A stretch of 64,000 bases of DNA from Alistipes timonensis JC136 (GTDB lineage Bacteria > Bacteroidota > Bacteroidia > Bacteroidales > Rikenellaceae): contig NZ_FNRI01000002.1 in NCBI RefSeq assembly GCF_900107675.1, positions 478,599 to 542,598 on the forward strand, read 5' to 3'. The notes under the pieces were generated by a model that ran no database searches, had not been told where the DNA came from, and worked only from the letters and a program-made list of their open reading frames with translations. Every line of letters begins with the position of its first letter. Positions within the stretch are counted from its first letter, which is position 1. Shown here piece after piece: positions 41,903 through 51,256 of the stretch. The position numbers and the translations under genes were made by a program.

Positions 41903-43150
41903 ATGAGCGAACTTTACGACCTCTTCCTGAAACACCCCCGCATCTCGACCGACACCCGGAAGATCGAGCCCGATTCGATCTTCTTCGCCCTGCGGGGCGC
42001 CAACTTCGACGGCAACCGCTTCGTCGCGGAAGCGCTCAAAAAGGGTGCCGCCTACGCCGTCACCGACGATGCCGGAACCGCTGCGGCAGACGAACGCATC
42101 CGCTATGCGGAAGATACGCTGCAAGCCCTTCAGGAGTTGGCCCGGGAACACCGCCGGGCGCTGGGCATCCCGATCCTCGCCATCTCGGGCAGCAGCGGCA
42201 AGACCACCACGAAGGAGCTCGTCAGCCGCGTGCTGGCCGAACGGTTCGCCGTCTATGCCACGCGCGGCAACCTCAACAACCACATCGGCGTTCCGCTGAC
42301 GCTGCTCTCGATGACCCGCGACACGGAGTTCGGGGTGGTGGAGATGGGCGCGAGCGCCCGCGGCGAACTGGCCCTGCTGAGCTCCATTGCCGAACCCAAC
42401 TACGGCATCCTGACCAATATCGGACTGGCTCACCTCGAGGGCTTCGGGGGCCCCGAAGGGATTCGCCGGGGCAAGGGCGAACTGTTCGATTTCCTCGCCG
42501 CAAACGGCGGCCGCGCTTTTGTACCGTCCGACGACCAAGTGCTGACGGATATGGCCTCCGAACGCGATTCGTTAGCCACGGAATATTACCCCGTTTCATT
42601 GGCCGATGGCATGGAGAACCACCTCGAAGGGGCCTACAACCGCTATAATATCGCCGCCGCGGCAGCCGTGGGGCGCTATTTCGACATCCCCGACGAACGC
42701 ATCCGCCACGCCGTCGCAGGCTACGTCCCCGACAACAACCGCTCGCAGCGCACCGAAACGACCCGCAACACGCTCATCATCGACTGCTACAACGCCAATC
42801 CGCTGAGCATGCGGTTGGTCATTGAGAGTTTCCTCGCCGAGCCGCTCGGCAAGCGGCAGCGCCGGGTGCTGATCCTGGGCGACATGCTCGAACTGGGCGA
42901 ATGGTCGGCCCACGAACACACGGCAATCATCCGCCAGGCGGCGCAGGCCCCCGATGCAGAGCTGCTGCTCGTCGGCGGGGAATTTGCGAACGCCTATGCC
43001 TCGCTCCCCGAAAAACCGGCCCGCACGACCCTCTGCCCCACGCGCGACGAACTGCTCTCGCTGCTGGAGCTCTCCCCCGTCGAGAACGCCCTCGTGCTGC
43101 TCAAAGGCTCGCACGGCATCGGGCTGGAGAAGGCGATCCCCGAACTCTGA
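41903..43150 (+). CDS. murF: UDP-N-acetylmuramoyl-tripeptide--D-alanyl-D-alanine ligase
   Basis: A 415-residue Mur ligase, slightly shorter than the E. coli enzyme. The N-terminal domain shows STDTRKIEPDSIFFALRG. The ATP site is ILAISGSSGKTTTKELV near residue 95, then NLNNHIGVPLTLL and EMGAS. The C-terminal domain carries IIDCYNANPLSM and LGDMLELG. It adds D-Ala-D-Ala to the UDP-MurNAc tripeptide in the cytoplasm. A terminator follows directly. Confidence 0.95.
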   Translation: MSELYDLFLKHPRISTDTRKIEPDSIFFALRGANFDGNRFVAEALKKGAAYAVTDDAGTAAADERIRYAEDTLQALQELAREHRRALGIPILAISGSSGKTTTKELVSRVLAERFAVYATRGNLNNHIGVPLTLLSMTRDTEFGVVEMGASARGELALLSSIAEPNYGILTNIGLAHLEGFGGPEGIRRGKGELFDFLAANGGRAFVPSDDQVLTDMASERDSLATEYYPVSLADGMENHLEGAYNRYNIAAAAAVGRYFDIPDERIRHAVAGYVPDNNRSQRTETTRNTLIIDCYNANPLSMRLVIESFLAEPLGKRQRRVLILGDMLELGEWSAHEHTAIIRQAAQAPDAELLLVGGEFANAYASLPEKPARTTLCPTRDELLSLLELSPVENALVLLKGSHGIGLEKAIPEL

Positions 43151-43156
43151 ACACCC

Positions 43157-43182
43157 GCCCCGGACAATCGCCGGGGCTTTTT
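43157..43182 (+). terminator. Terminator of murF
   Basis: Stem GCCCCGG / CCGGGGC with loop ACAATCG and a run of five T, starting six bases past the stop. Confidence 0.85.
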
Positions 43183-43207
43183 ACTGCGTATTTCGAAATT
43201 ATTTTGT

Positions 43208-43215
43208 TATTTTTG
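43208..43215 (+). promoter_or_regulatory. -7 box before the MazG-like gene
   Basis: TATTTTTG matches TAnnTTTG exactly, 27 bases before the ATG at 43243. The -33 region is T-rich but not a clear TTTG. Confidence 0.5.
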
Positions 43216-43242
43216 TCTGTTGTAAACCTTCAAATCAAAGCT

Positions 43243-43569
43243 ATGACACTCAACGAATACCAGCAGCACGCCCTCGAAACGGCGATCTACCCCGACGAGC
43301 GCCGCATCATCTACCCCACGCTCGGACTCACGGGCGAAGCGGGCGAAGTCGCCGACAAGGTCAAAAAAGTGATCCGCGACGGACACGAGGAGTTCACCCC
43401 CGAAAAGAAACTCGAGATCGTCAAGGAGATCGGCGACGTGCTGTGGTACTGCGCCACGCTCGCCCGCGACCTGGGCTACGAACTCGACGACGTGGCGCAG
43501 ATGAACGTCGACAAACTCCGTTCGCGCATGCAGCGCAACCACATCACGGGCAGCGGCGACAACCGGTAA
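43243..43569 (+). CDS. MazG-like nucleoside triphosphate pyrophosphohydrolase
   Basis: A 108-residue all-helical protein. It has the EExxE...ExxD metal-site pattern of MazG-like enzymes: LTGEAGEVADKVKKVIRDG followed by VKEIGDVLWYCATLARDLG. The family removes pyrophosphate from (often non-canonical) NTPs. It is a single small domain, so not full-length two-domain MazG. It is followed 64 bases later by the OPT transporter. Confidence 0.88.
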   Translation: MTLNEYQQHALETAIYPDERRIIYPTLGLTGEAGEVADKVKKVIRDGHEEFTPEKKLEIVKEIGDVLWYCATLARDLGYELDDVAQMNVDKLRSRMQRNHITGSGDNR

Positions 43570-43633
43570 TCTTTCGGCAGTGCCGAAAGACTGCAATTAA
43601 ATAATGAAGAATTAAAAACTACCGAGACATCCA

Positions 43634-45640
43634 ATGGAGCAGGATAAACAACTCACCTCGCTGCCCGAAAACGCCTACCGCGAACTCAAACCGGGCGAAG
43701 AGTACACACCCGTCATGCCGGCCTCGTCGAACCCGAAAGAGGTGACGCCCTATTCGGTCACGATGGGCGTCATTATGGCCATCGTCTTCTCGGCCGCCGC
43801 GGCCTTCCTCGGCCTGAAGGTCGGGCAGGTCTTCGAAGCGGCCATTCCCATCGCCATCATCGCCGTAGGCATGGGTTCGGTGCTGGGCAAGAAGAACATG
43901 CTGGGACAGAACGTCATCATCCAGTCGATCGGCGCCTCGTCGGGCGTGATCGTCGCCGGAGCGATCTTCACCCTCCCGGCCCTCTACATTCTGGGGCTCG
44001 ACGCCGCCTTCTGGCAGGTGTTCCTCTCGTCGCTGTTCGGCGGACTGCTGGGCATCGTGCTGCTGATCCCCTTCCGCAAATACTTCGTCAAAGAGATGCA
44101 CGGCAAATACCCTTTCCCCGAAGCCACGGCGACCACCGAGGTCCTCGTCTCGGGCGAGAAGGGCGGCAACCAGGCCAAACTGCTGGCCGTCGCGGGACTC
44201 GTGGGCGGTCTCTATGACTTCGTAGTCGGCACGTTCGGCCTCTGGACCGAGTCGGTCTCGACGCGCATCTGCGAATGGGGCAGCGTCGCCGCCGACAAAT
44301 TCAAAGTGGTCTTCTCGCTCAACACCTCGGCCGCCGTGCTGGGACTGGGCTACATCATCGGCCTGAAATACGCCATGATCATCACCGCCGGTTCGTGCCT
44401 CGTATGGTTCGTGATCGTCCCGGTGGTGGGCTCGCTGGCCGAAGCCGTCGATCCCGCCGCGATGATCTCGCTGCTGGGCGTGACGCGCGCCGACATCCTC
44501 GCCGACCCGCAGTCGATCTTCACCGCCGAGAACCTCTTCGCCTTCATCGGCAAACCCATCGGCATCGGCGGCATCGCCATGGCGGGCATCATCGGCATCA
44601 TCCGCCAGTCGAAGATCATCCGTCAGGCCGTGGGACTGGCGGTTTCGGAATTCGGCGGTAACAAAGGGGGGGGGCTCGCAGCCGTAGAGCGCACGCAGCG
44701 CGACCTCTCGATGAAGCGCATCCTCACGATCCTGATCGCCACGCTCGTCTCGATCTTCGTCTTCTTCCACTTCGGGCTTTTGGACGGCTGGGCGCAGTCC
44801 GTCACGGCCATCCTGATCGTCTTCGTCATCGCGTTCCTCTTCACGACCGTGGCGGCCAACGCCATCGCCATCGTGGGCACGAATCCCGTTTCGGGCATGA
44901 CGCTGATGACGCTGATCCTCTCGTCGCTGGTGCTCGTGAGCGTCGGCCTGAGCGGCACGACGGGCATGACCGCCGCGCTGATTATCGGCGGCGTGGTCTG
45001 CACGGCCCTGTCGATGGCCGGCGGCTTCATCACCGACCTCAAAATCGGCTACTGGCTGGGCACCACGCCCAAGAAGCAGGAGGCGTGGAAATTCCTCGGC
45101 ACGTTCGTTGCTGCGGCCACCGTGGCCGGCGTGATGATCATCCTCAACAAATCCTACGGATTCGTGGGCGAAGGTGCGCTGGTGGCCCCGCAGGCCAACG
45201 CCATGGCGGCGGTGATCCAACCCCTGATGACCGGCGGGCAGACCCCGTGGATGCTCTACTTCTGCGGTGCGGCGCTGGCGCTGGTGCTCACGTCGATCGG
45301 CATTCCGGCCCTGGCGTTCGCGCTGGGCATGTTCATCCCCATGGAGCTGAACGCCCCGCTGGTGGTGGGCGGACTGGTGGCGTGGTTCGTCTCGAACCAC
45401 TCGAAGGACGAGGGGCTCAACAAAGCCCGCTTCGACCGCGGTACGCTGATCGCCTCGGGCTTCATCGCCGGCGGCGCGCTGATGGGCGTGGTGAGCGCCA
45501 TCCTGAAATTCGCCGGCGTGAACTGGTTCCTCTCGGGCTGGGCCGCGTCGAACGCCGCCGAATGGGTAGGCCTCACGATGTACCTCGTGCTGATCGGCTA
45601 CATGGGCTGGCACACCCTGCGGGCCAAAAAGGAAGAGTAA
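43634..45640 (+). CDS. OPT-family oligopeptide transporter
   Basis: A 668-residue membrane protein with about 14-16 hydrophobic segments. The opening region VTPYSVTMGVIMAIVFSAAA and GLKVGQVFEAAIPIAI, then GKYPFPEATATTEVL, match the OPT family in its prokaryotic branch. It probably imports small peptides with cations. The next gene is peptidase T, which would digest tripeptides, so the two may work together. A G9 tract (44666-44674) encodes NKGGGLAAVER in a cytoplasmic loop near residue 345; a slip would remove the second half. Confidence 0.92.
   Translation: MEQDKQLTSLPENAYRELKPGEEYTPVMPASSNPKEVTPYSVTMGVIMAIVFSAAAAFLGLKVGQVFEAAIPIAIIAVGMGSVLGKKNMLGQNVIIQSIGASSGVIVAGAIFTLPALYILGLDAAFWQVFLSSLFGGLLGIVLLIPFRKYFVKEMHGKYPFPEATATTEVLVSGEKGGNQAKLLAVAGLVGGLYDFVVGTFGLWTESVSTRICEWGSVAADKFKVVFSLNTSAAVLGLGYIIGLKYAMIITAGSCLVWFVIVPVVGSLAEAVDPAAMISLLGVTRADILADPQSIFTAENLFAFIGKPIGIGGIAMAGIIGIIRQSKIIRQAVGLAVSEFGGNKGGGLAAVERTQRDLSMKRILTILIATLVSIFVFFHFGLLDGWAQSVTAILIVFVIAFLFTTVAANAIAIVGTNPVSGMTLMTLILSSLVLVSVGLSGTTGMTAALIIGGVVCTALSMAGGFITDLKIGYWLGTTPKKQEAWKFLGTFVAAATVAGVMIILNKSYGFVGEGALVAPQANAMAAVIQPLMTGGQTPWMLYFCGAALALVLTSIGIPALAFALGMFIPMELNAPLVVGGLVAWFVSNHSKDEGLNKARFDRGTLIASGFIAGGALMGVVSAILKFAGVNWFLSGWAASNAAEWVGLTMYLVLIGYMGWHTLRAKKEE
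44666..44674 (+). repeat. G9 homopolymer in the OPT transporter
   Basis: Nine consecutive G in frame (AAA GGG GGG GGG CTC), the fourth such tract in this window. The flanks differ from the other three. Confidence 0.9.
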
Positions 45641-45659
45641 CGATTAATCTGCAACGACC

Positions 45660-46877
45660 ATGGATTTGAAAGAACGTTTTCTGAAATACGTATCGTTCGA
45701 CACGCAGTCGGACGAAAACAGCACCACATTCCCCTCGACCGAGAAGCAGAAGGTCCTCCTGGCGGCCCTGCGCGACGAGATGGAGGCCCTCGGCATGACC
45801 GAGGTGACGATGGACCAGTACGGCTATGTGATGGGCACGATCCCCGCCGCGCCGGGGTGCGAGAACGCCCCCGTCATCGGCTTCATCGCCCATGTGGACA
45901 CCTCGCCCGACATGAGCGGAAAAGACGTAAAGCCCCGCGTGATCGAGGAGTACGACGGCGGCGACATCGCCCTGAACGGCCAACTGACGATGAAGGTTTC
46001 GGATTTCCCCGAGCTGGCCTTCTTCAAAGGGCACACGCTGATCCACACCGACGGCACGACGCTGCTGGGCGCCGACGACAAGGCGGGCGTAGCCGAAATC
46101 ATGACCGCCGCGGAGTACCTCTTGGCGCACCCCGAGGTGAAACACGGAAAAATCCGCATCGGCTTCACCCCCGACGAGGAGGTGGGCCGGGGCGTGGATT
46201 TCTTCGATGTGAAGGCTTTCGGCGCCGATTTCGCCTACACGGTCGACGGCGGCATGGAGGGTGAGCTGGAATACGAGAACTTCAACGCCGCGAGCGCCAA
46301 GATCGAGATACAGGGCCGCAACGTCCATCCGGGTTACGCCAAGGCGAAGATGATCAACGCCATCGACGTGGCGTGCGAACTGCAAACGCTGCTGCCCGCC
46401 GCCGAACGCCCCCAATACACCGAGGGTTACGAAGGTTTCTACCACTGCGTCGGCGTGAACGGCACGGTGGAGAAGGCTTCGCTGAGCTACATCATCCGCG
46501 ACCACGACGCCGAGAAATTCGAACAGAAGAAGATCTTCATGTGGGCGTGCGTCGACCTGCTGAAAAAGAAATACGGCGACGAGGTCCTGACCCTCACGCT
46601 CAAAGACCAGTATTACAACATGCGCAAGATGGTCGAACCGCATCCGCAGGTGATCGACAAGGCGCTCCGGGCGATGGAAATGGCGGAGGTGAAACCCCTC
46701 GTGCGGCCCATCCGGGGCGGCACCGACGGCGCACGCCTCTCGTTCATGGGCCTGCCCTGCCCCAACCTCTTCACCGGGGGTATGAATTTTCACGGCAAGT
46801 TCGAATACTGCTCGCTCACGACGATGCGCAAGGCCCGGCAGGTGATCCTGAACCTGGCGCAATTGTGGTGCGAATAA
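45660..46877 (+). CDS. pepT: Peptidase T (tripeptide aminopeptidase)
   Basis: A 405-residue M20-family metallopeptidase of usual length. Zinc ligands and motifs are FIAHVDTSPDMSG, LLGADDKAGVAEIM, FTPDEEVGRG, VHPGYAK and, near the end, GGTDGARLSFMGLPCPN. It removes the N-terminal residue of tripeptides in the cytoplasm. It lies 19 bases after the OPT peptide transporter, so uptake and digestion are linked in one operon. Confidence 0.96.
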   Translation: MDLKERFLKYVSFDTQSDENSTTFPSTEKQKVLLAALRDEMEALGMTEVTMDQYGYVMGTIPAAPGCENAPVIGFIAHVDTSPDMSGKDVKPRVIEEYDGGDIALNGQLTMKVSDFPELAFFKGHTLIHTDGTTLLGADDKAGVAEIMTAAEYLLAHPEVKHGKIRIGFTPDEEVGRGVDFFDVKAFGADFAYTVDGGMEGELEYENFNAASAKIEIQGRNVHPGYAKAKMINAIDVACELQTLLPAAERPQYTEGYEGFYHCVGVNGTVEKASLSYIIRDHDAEKFEQKKIFMWACVDLLKKKYGDEVLTLTLKDQYYNMRKMVEPHPQVIDKALRAMEMAEVKPLVRPIRGGTDGARLSFMGLPCPNLFTGGMNFHGKFEYCSLTTMRKARQVILNLAQLWCE

Positions 46878-46888
46878 AAAGATAACCT

Positions 46889-48814
46889 ATGGACAATTTC
46901 GGTTTTCTGAAGGTAGCGGCGGCTGTTCCGCACGTACGGATCGCCGACTGCGACTACAACACCGGGCGCATGGAGGCGCTGGCCGAAGAGGCCGCCCGCC
47001 GGGGCGTCGAGATCGTGGCGTTCCCCGAACTGAGCGTGACGGCCTACACGTGCGGCGACCTCGTGCTGCAGCCGACGCTGCTCGACGCGGCCGACGAAGC
47101 GCTGGAAAGGCTCGTGCGCGCCACGCGCAAACTCCCCCTCACGCTGATCGCCGGAGCTCCCCTGCGCCACGGATCGGCGCTCTACAACTGCGCCGTGGTC
47201 TTCACCCAGGGCAAGGTGCTGGGCGTGGTTCCCAAAACCTATATCCCGAATTACGGCGAATTTTACGAAAACCGCTGGTTCGCCTCGGGAGCCGGGATTT
47301 CGGACGAACGCATCGTCGTCGCGGGCCATGAGGCCGATTTCGGCGCCGACCTCACGTTCGAGGTCAACGGCGCGGAATTCGGCATCGAAATCTGCGAGGA
47401 CCTCTGGACCGCCGTGCCGCCCTCGTCGCAGCTCGCGCTGAACGGCGCGAAGGTGATCTTCAACCTCTCGGCATCGCCCGAGGCGGCGGGCAAGCACGCC
47501 TACCTGCGGCAGCTGGTCGCCCAGCAGTCGGCCCGCACGATCGCGGCCTACGTCTACTGCTCGGCGGGCTTCGGCGAATCCACCACCGACCTCGTGTTCG
47601 CCGGCAACGGCATCGTCGCCGAGAACGGCACGATCCTGCGCGAAGCCGAACGGTTCTCGCCCGAGGAACAGTTGGTCGTCGCCGACGTGGACATCGAACG
47701 GCTGGAGTTCGAACGCCGCCGCAACACCTCGTTCCGCATGAACGAAGCGGCTACGGAGAACACCGTGATCGAAATGGAGATTCCCGAAGGGCTCCGCGGC
47801 GTGGTCCTCGACCGCGACATCGACCCGATGCCGTTCGTGCCGAAGGACGAGACGCACCGCAACGAACGCTGCGAGGAGATATTCCGGATACAGTCGCACG
47901 GACTGGCGCAGCGAATGGTCCACACACGCGCCGAAAAGGCCGTCATCGGCATCTCGGGCGGACTGGATTCGACCCTCGCGCTGCTCGTGACGGTCCGCAC
48001 GTTCGATTTCCTGAAAATGGACCGCGCCGGAATCATCGGCATCACGATGCCGGGCTTCGGCACCACCGACCGCACCTACAACAACGCGCTGGAACTGATG
48101 CGCGGACTGGGCGTCACGATCCGTGAAATCCCGATCCGCGACGCCTGCACACAGCATTTTCAGGATATCGGCCTCGACCCGACAAACCGTTCGGCAGCTT
48201 ACGAGAACGCTCAGGCGCGCGAACGCACGCAGATATTGATGGACGTAGCCAACATGGAGGGCGGACTGGTCATCGGCACGGGCGACCTGTCGGAACTGGC
48301 GCTCGGCTGGGCGACCTACAACGGCGACCAGATGTCGATGTACGGCGTCAACGCCTCGGTCCCCAAAACGCTGGTGCGCCACCTCGTGAAATGGGCGGCC
48401 GATACGGAAAAGGACGCTGCGACGCGCGCCACGCTGCTCGACATCATCGACACGCCGGTCAGCCCCGAACTGCTGCCCGCAGACTGCGACGGCAAAATCG
48501 CCCAGAAGACCGAGGACCTCGTGGGTCCCTACGAACTCCACGACTTCTACCTCTACAACTTCCTGCGCGCGGGTTACGGCCCGGCGAAAATCCTGCTGCT
48601 GGCCGAACAGGCCTTCGAGGGGAGCTACGACCGCGCCGCGATTCTCAAATGGCTCACGGTCTTCTTCCGCCGCTTCTTCTCCCAGCAGTTCAAACGCTCG
48701 GCCATGCCCGACGGCCCGAAAGCGGGTTCGGTGTCGCTCTCGCCCCGCGGCGACTGGCGCATGCCCTCCGACGCCTCGGCGGCGGCATGGCTGCGCGAAC
48801 TCGAAAACCTATGA
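46889..48814 (+). CDS. nadE: Glutamine-dependent NAD+ synthetase
   Basis: A 641-residue two-domain enzyme. The N-terminal nitrilase-type glutaminase (about 1-290) carries the Glu-Lys-Cys triad in FPELSVTAYTCGD, KTYIPNYGEFYE and GIEICEDLW. The C-terminal synthetase has the ATP-pyrophosphatase loop GISGGLDSTLALL near residue 355, then GTGDLSELALGW. It amidates nicotinic acid adenine dinucleotide to NAD+. Its stop overlaps the start of the DUF4923 gene (ATGA at 48811-48814). Confidence 0.96.
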   Translation: MDNFGFLKVAAAVPHVRIADCDYNTGRMEALAEEAARRGVEIVAFPELSVTAYTCGDLVLQPTLLDAADEALERLVRATRKLPLTLIAGAPLRHGSALYNCAVVFTQGKVLGVVPKTYIPNYGEFYENRWFASGAGISDERIVVAGHEADFGADLTFEVNGAEFGIEICEDLWTAVPPSSQLALNGAKVIFNLSASPEAAGKHAYLRQLVAQQSARTIAAYVYCSAGFGESTTDLVFAGNGIVAENGTILREAERFSPEEQLVVADVDIERLEFERRRNTSFRMNEAATENTVIEMEIPEGLRGVVLDRDIDPMPFVPKDETHRNERCEEIFRIQSHGLAQRMVHTRAEKAVIGISGGLDSTLALLVTVRTFDFLKMDRAGIIGITMPGFGTTDRTYNNALELMRGLGVTIREIPIRDACTQHFQDIGLDPTNRSAAYENAQARERTQILMDVANMEGGLVIGTGDLSELALGWATYNGDQMSMYGVNASVPKTLVRHLVKWAADTEKDAATRATLLDIIDTPVSPELLPADCDGKIAQKTEDLVGPYELHDFYLYNFLRAGYGPAKILLLAEQAFEGSYDRAAILKWLTVFFRRFFSQQFKRSAMPDGPKAGSVSLSPRGDWRMPSDASAAAWLRELENL

Positions 48815-49416
48815 AAATGAAAAGACCTATTTTACTTGCAGCATCCCTGCTCCTGCTCGCCGGCACTGCTTCGGCGCAGGACTGGAAGGATGCCCTGAAA
48901 AAAGCCGCCACGGCGGCGGCCGACAAAGTCACCGACGGCAAACTCACCCAATACGCGCTGGCAGGCACGTGGAACTACACGGGCCCGGGCGTCAAATTCG
49001 CGGGCGAGGACCTCGCTTCGGAGCTCGGCGGTGCGGCCCTCGAGAGTTCGGTCGTCAAACAACTGGAAAAGGTCTATGCGCTGGCCGGAATCAAACCCGG
49101 CGCCGGTACGTTCACCTTCGAACGCGACAGCGACGCTTTCTCGGCGACGCTGGGCAAGCACAAACTCACGGGAACCTACGAATACGAAGCCTCGACGCAC
49201 GTCGTGACGCTCCATTTCGCCAAGGGCAAGATCAATCTGGGATCGGTGCCGGGCCACGCCTATATCAGCGGTACGGAGCTGGTGCTGGTCTTTCCGGTCA
49301 CCCGGCTCGTGGAGATGATGACCGCCCTCGGCAGCAGGATATCCTCGCTTTCGACGGCCGCCGCCCTGCTGTCGAAATACAAGGACGTCTACGTCGGATT
49401 CGCCTTTTCCAAATGA
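48811..49416 (+). CDS. DUF4923-family secreted protein
   Basis: A 201-residue protein with a signal peptide (cleaved after GTASAQ). The mature part starts DWKDALKKAATAAADKVTDG and continues with LAGTWNYTGPGVKFAGEDL, the recognised opening of DUF4923 (lipocalin-like) proteins of Bacteroidetes. It ends in KYKDVYVGFAFSK. The function of the family is unknown. It may start at 48811, coupled to nadE, or six bases later. A terminator follows. Confidence 0.85.
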   Translation: MKMKRPILLAASLLLLAGTASAQDWKDALKKAATAAADKVTDGKLTQYALAGTWNYTGPGVKFAGEDLASELGGAALESSVVKQLEKVYALAGIKPGAGTFTFERDSDAFSATLGKHKLTGTYEYEASTHVVTLHFAKGKINLGSVPGHAYISGTELVLVFPVTRLVEMMTALGSRISSLSTAAALLSKYKDVYVGFAFSK

Positions 49417-49465
49417 CAGGCAGGTGTTTCCGGGAAAAAGGCAAAAAAAATTTGAAAAAAAATTC

Positions 49466-49498
49466 AATGACGGATTTACAGTGAATCCGTCATTTTTT
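49466..49498 (+). terminator. Terminator after the DUF4923 gene
   Basis: Stem AATGACGGATT / AATCCGTCATT, loop of seven bases, then T-rich tail. It closes the OPT-pepT-nadE-DUF4923 series. Confidence 0.8.
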
Positions 49499-49594
49499 AT
49501 TACGAATTTTCAGCCCCGCGGCCCGGCTGCCCCGCAGACAGTAAGCAAATGCGCGGCGCGGGTAAATAAAATATTTTACGAAATTCTTAAAGAA

Positions 49595-49626
49595 GTTGCA
49601 AAACTCGAATGAATGTACTATTTTTA
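49595..49626 (+). promoter_or_regulatory. Promoter of gdhA
   Basis: GTTG at 49595-49598, 20-base spacer, TATTTTTA at 49619-49626. There is one mismatch in each element relative to the consensus. It lies 42 bases before the ATG at 49669. Confidence 0.45.
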
Positions 49627-49668
49627 GGGGCGAGAAACGATTACAAACCCCTCAAAATCCATTCGCTT

Positions 49669-51024
49669 ATGAACGAGCAAGTCCAACAGTACGTCGAAGA
49701 TTTCATGGCCCGGCTCATCGCCCGCAACCCCGGCGAACCGGAGTTCCATCAGGCCGTCCGCGAGGTGGCCGAATCGCTGGCGCCCCACATCGTCGCCAGC
49801 CCGATCCTGCAGAAGATGAAGGTGCTGGAACGCATCGCAGAGCCCGAGCGCGTCATCATCTTCCGCGTGCCGTGGCTGAACGACAAAGGCGAAATTGAGA
49901 TCAACCGCGGCTACCGCATCCAGATGAACAGCGCCATCGGCCCCTACAAGGGCGGCATCCGCTTCCACCCCTCGGTCAACCTCTCGATCCTGAAATTCCT
50001 GGCCTTCGAGCAGACCTTCAAAAACAGCCTCACGACCCTCCCGATGGGCGGCGGCAAGGGCGGTTCGGATTTCAACCCCAAGGGCAAATCCGATAACGAA
50101 GTGATGCGCTTCTGCCAGTCGTTCATGACCGAGCTGCAACGCCACATCGGCCAGGACACCGACGTTCCGGCCGGCGACATCGGCGTCGGAGGCCGTGAGA
50201 TCGGCTTCATGTTCGGCCAGTACAAGCGCCTGCGCGACGAGTTCACCGGCACGCTCACCGGCAAGGGCCGCGACTGGGGCGGCAGTCCGCTGCGTCCCGA
50301 AGCCACGGGCTACGGAACGTGCTACTTCGCCCAAGAGATGCTCGCCACGCGCAACGACTCGTTCGAGGGCAAGACCGTCTGCATTTCGGGCTCGGGCAAT
50401 GTCGCCCAATATGCCTGCCAGAAGGCCACCGAACTCGGCGCCAAGGTCGTGACGCTCTCCGACTCGTCGGGCTACATCCACGATCCCGAAGGCATCAGCC
50501 CCGAGAAACTGGATTACGTCATGGAGCTGAAGAACGTCTTCCGCGGCCGCATCAAAGAGTACGCCGAGAAATACCCGTCGGCCACCTACTACCCCGGCGA
50601 GCGTCCGTGGGGCGTGAAGTGCGACATCGCCATGCCGTGCGCCACACAGAACGAACTGAACGGCGACGAAGCGCAGGCGTTGGTCGACAACGGCTGCATC
50701 TGCGTCGCCGAGGGAGCCAACATGCCCTCGACTCCCGATGCCATCCGCATTTTCCAACAGCACAAGCTGCTCTATGCCCCGGGCAAGGCGGCCAACGCCG
50801 GCGGCGTGGCTACCTCGGGACTCGAAATGACCCAGAACTCGATGCGCCTCACCTGGTCGCCCGAGGAGGTCGATGCGAAGCTGAAATCCATCATGCAGAA
50901 CATCCACTCGGTCTGCGTGCACTATGGAACCCAGCCCGACGGCTATGTCAACTACGTCGTGGGCGCCAACATCGGCGGCTTCATGAAGGTTGCCAACGCC
51001 ATGCTGGCACAGGGCTGCGTTTAA
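49669..51024 (+). CDS. gdhA: NADP-type glutamate dehydrogenase
   Basis: A 451-residue protein of the hexameric class. The catalytic lysine region is PMGGGKGGSDFNPKGKS near residue 125, and the coenzyme domain begins near residue 235 with FEGKTVCISGSGNVAQYA. GGVATSGLEMTQNSMRLTW is a strong family block near the end. It makes glutamate from 2-oxoglutarate and ammonia. The ATG at 49669 is chosen over an upstream in-frame ATG at 49609, which would overlap the promoter. Confidence 0.95.
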   Translation: MNEQVQQYVEDFMARLIARNPGEPEFHQAVREVAESLAPHIVASPILQKMKVLERIAEPERVIIFRVPWLNDKGEIEINRGYRIQMNSAIGPYKGGIRFHPSVNLSILKFLAFEQTFKNSLTTLPMGGGKGGSDFNPKGKSDNEVMRFCQSFMTELQRHIGQDTDVPAGDIGVGGREIGFMFGQYKRLRDEFTGTLTGKGRDWGGSPLRPEATGYGTCYFAQEMLATRNDSFEGKTVCISGSGNVAQYACQKATELGAKVVTLSDSSGYIHDPEGISPEKLDYVMELKNVFRGRIKEYAEKYPSATYYPGERPWGVKCDIAMPCATQNELNGDEAQALVDNGCICVAEGANMPSTPDAIRIFQQHKLLYAPGKAANAGGVATSGLEMTQNSMRLTWSPEEVDAKLKSIMQNIHSVCVHYGTQPDGYVNYVVGANIGGFMKVANAMLAQGCV

Positions 51025-51060
51025 CCGCCCGGCCGGGAGTTCCCGGCTCCGAAAAACCAC

Positions 51061-51093
51061 ACCCCGAAAGCCGTTCCGGCTTTCGGGGTGTTT
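51061..51093 (+). terminator. Terminator of gdhA
   Basis: Perfect 13-bp stem ACCCCGAAAGCCG / CGGCTTTCGGGGT with loop TTC and GTTTT tail. Confidence 0.85.
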
Positions 51094-51219
51094 TCGTGAT
51101 GCCGCGCGGCCAATCGCCTGTTAAGGCGGATCGCGTACGCAAAAAAGAGGCTCGCCGGGACAAAAAAGGCATGTCCTCTCAGTCTTTCAGGCGCACCCAT
51201 ATCACATTCGGACAAAGGT

Positions 51220-51250
51220 GTTGCAGTTACCGAAAGTTTATTTATCTTTG
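51220..51250 (+). promoter_or_regulatory. Orphan promoter between gdhA and the patatin gene
   Basis: GTTG at 51220-51223, 19-base spacer, TATCTTTG at 51243-51250 (exact -7 box). No plus-strand gene follows, since the next gene is on the minus strand and ends at 51415. It points at the small-RNA candidate just downstream. Confidence 0.5.
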
Positions 51251-51256
51251 CCGCAC

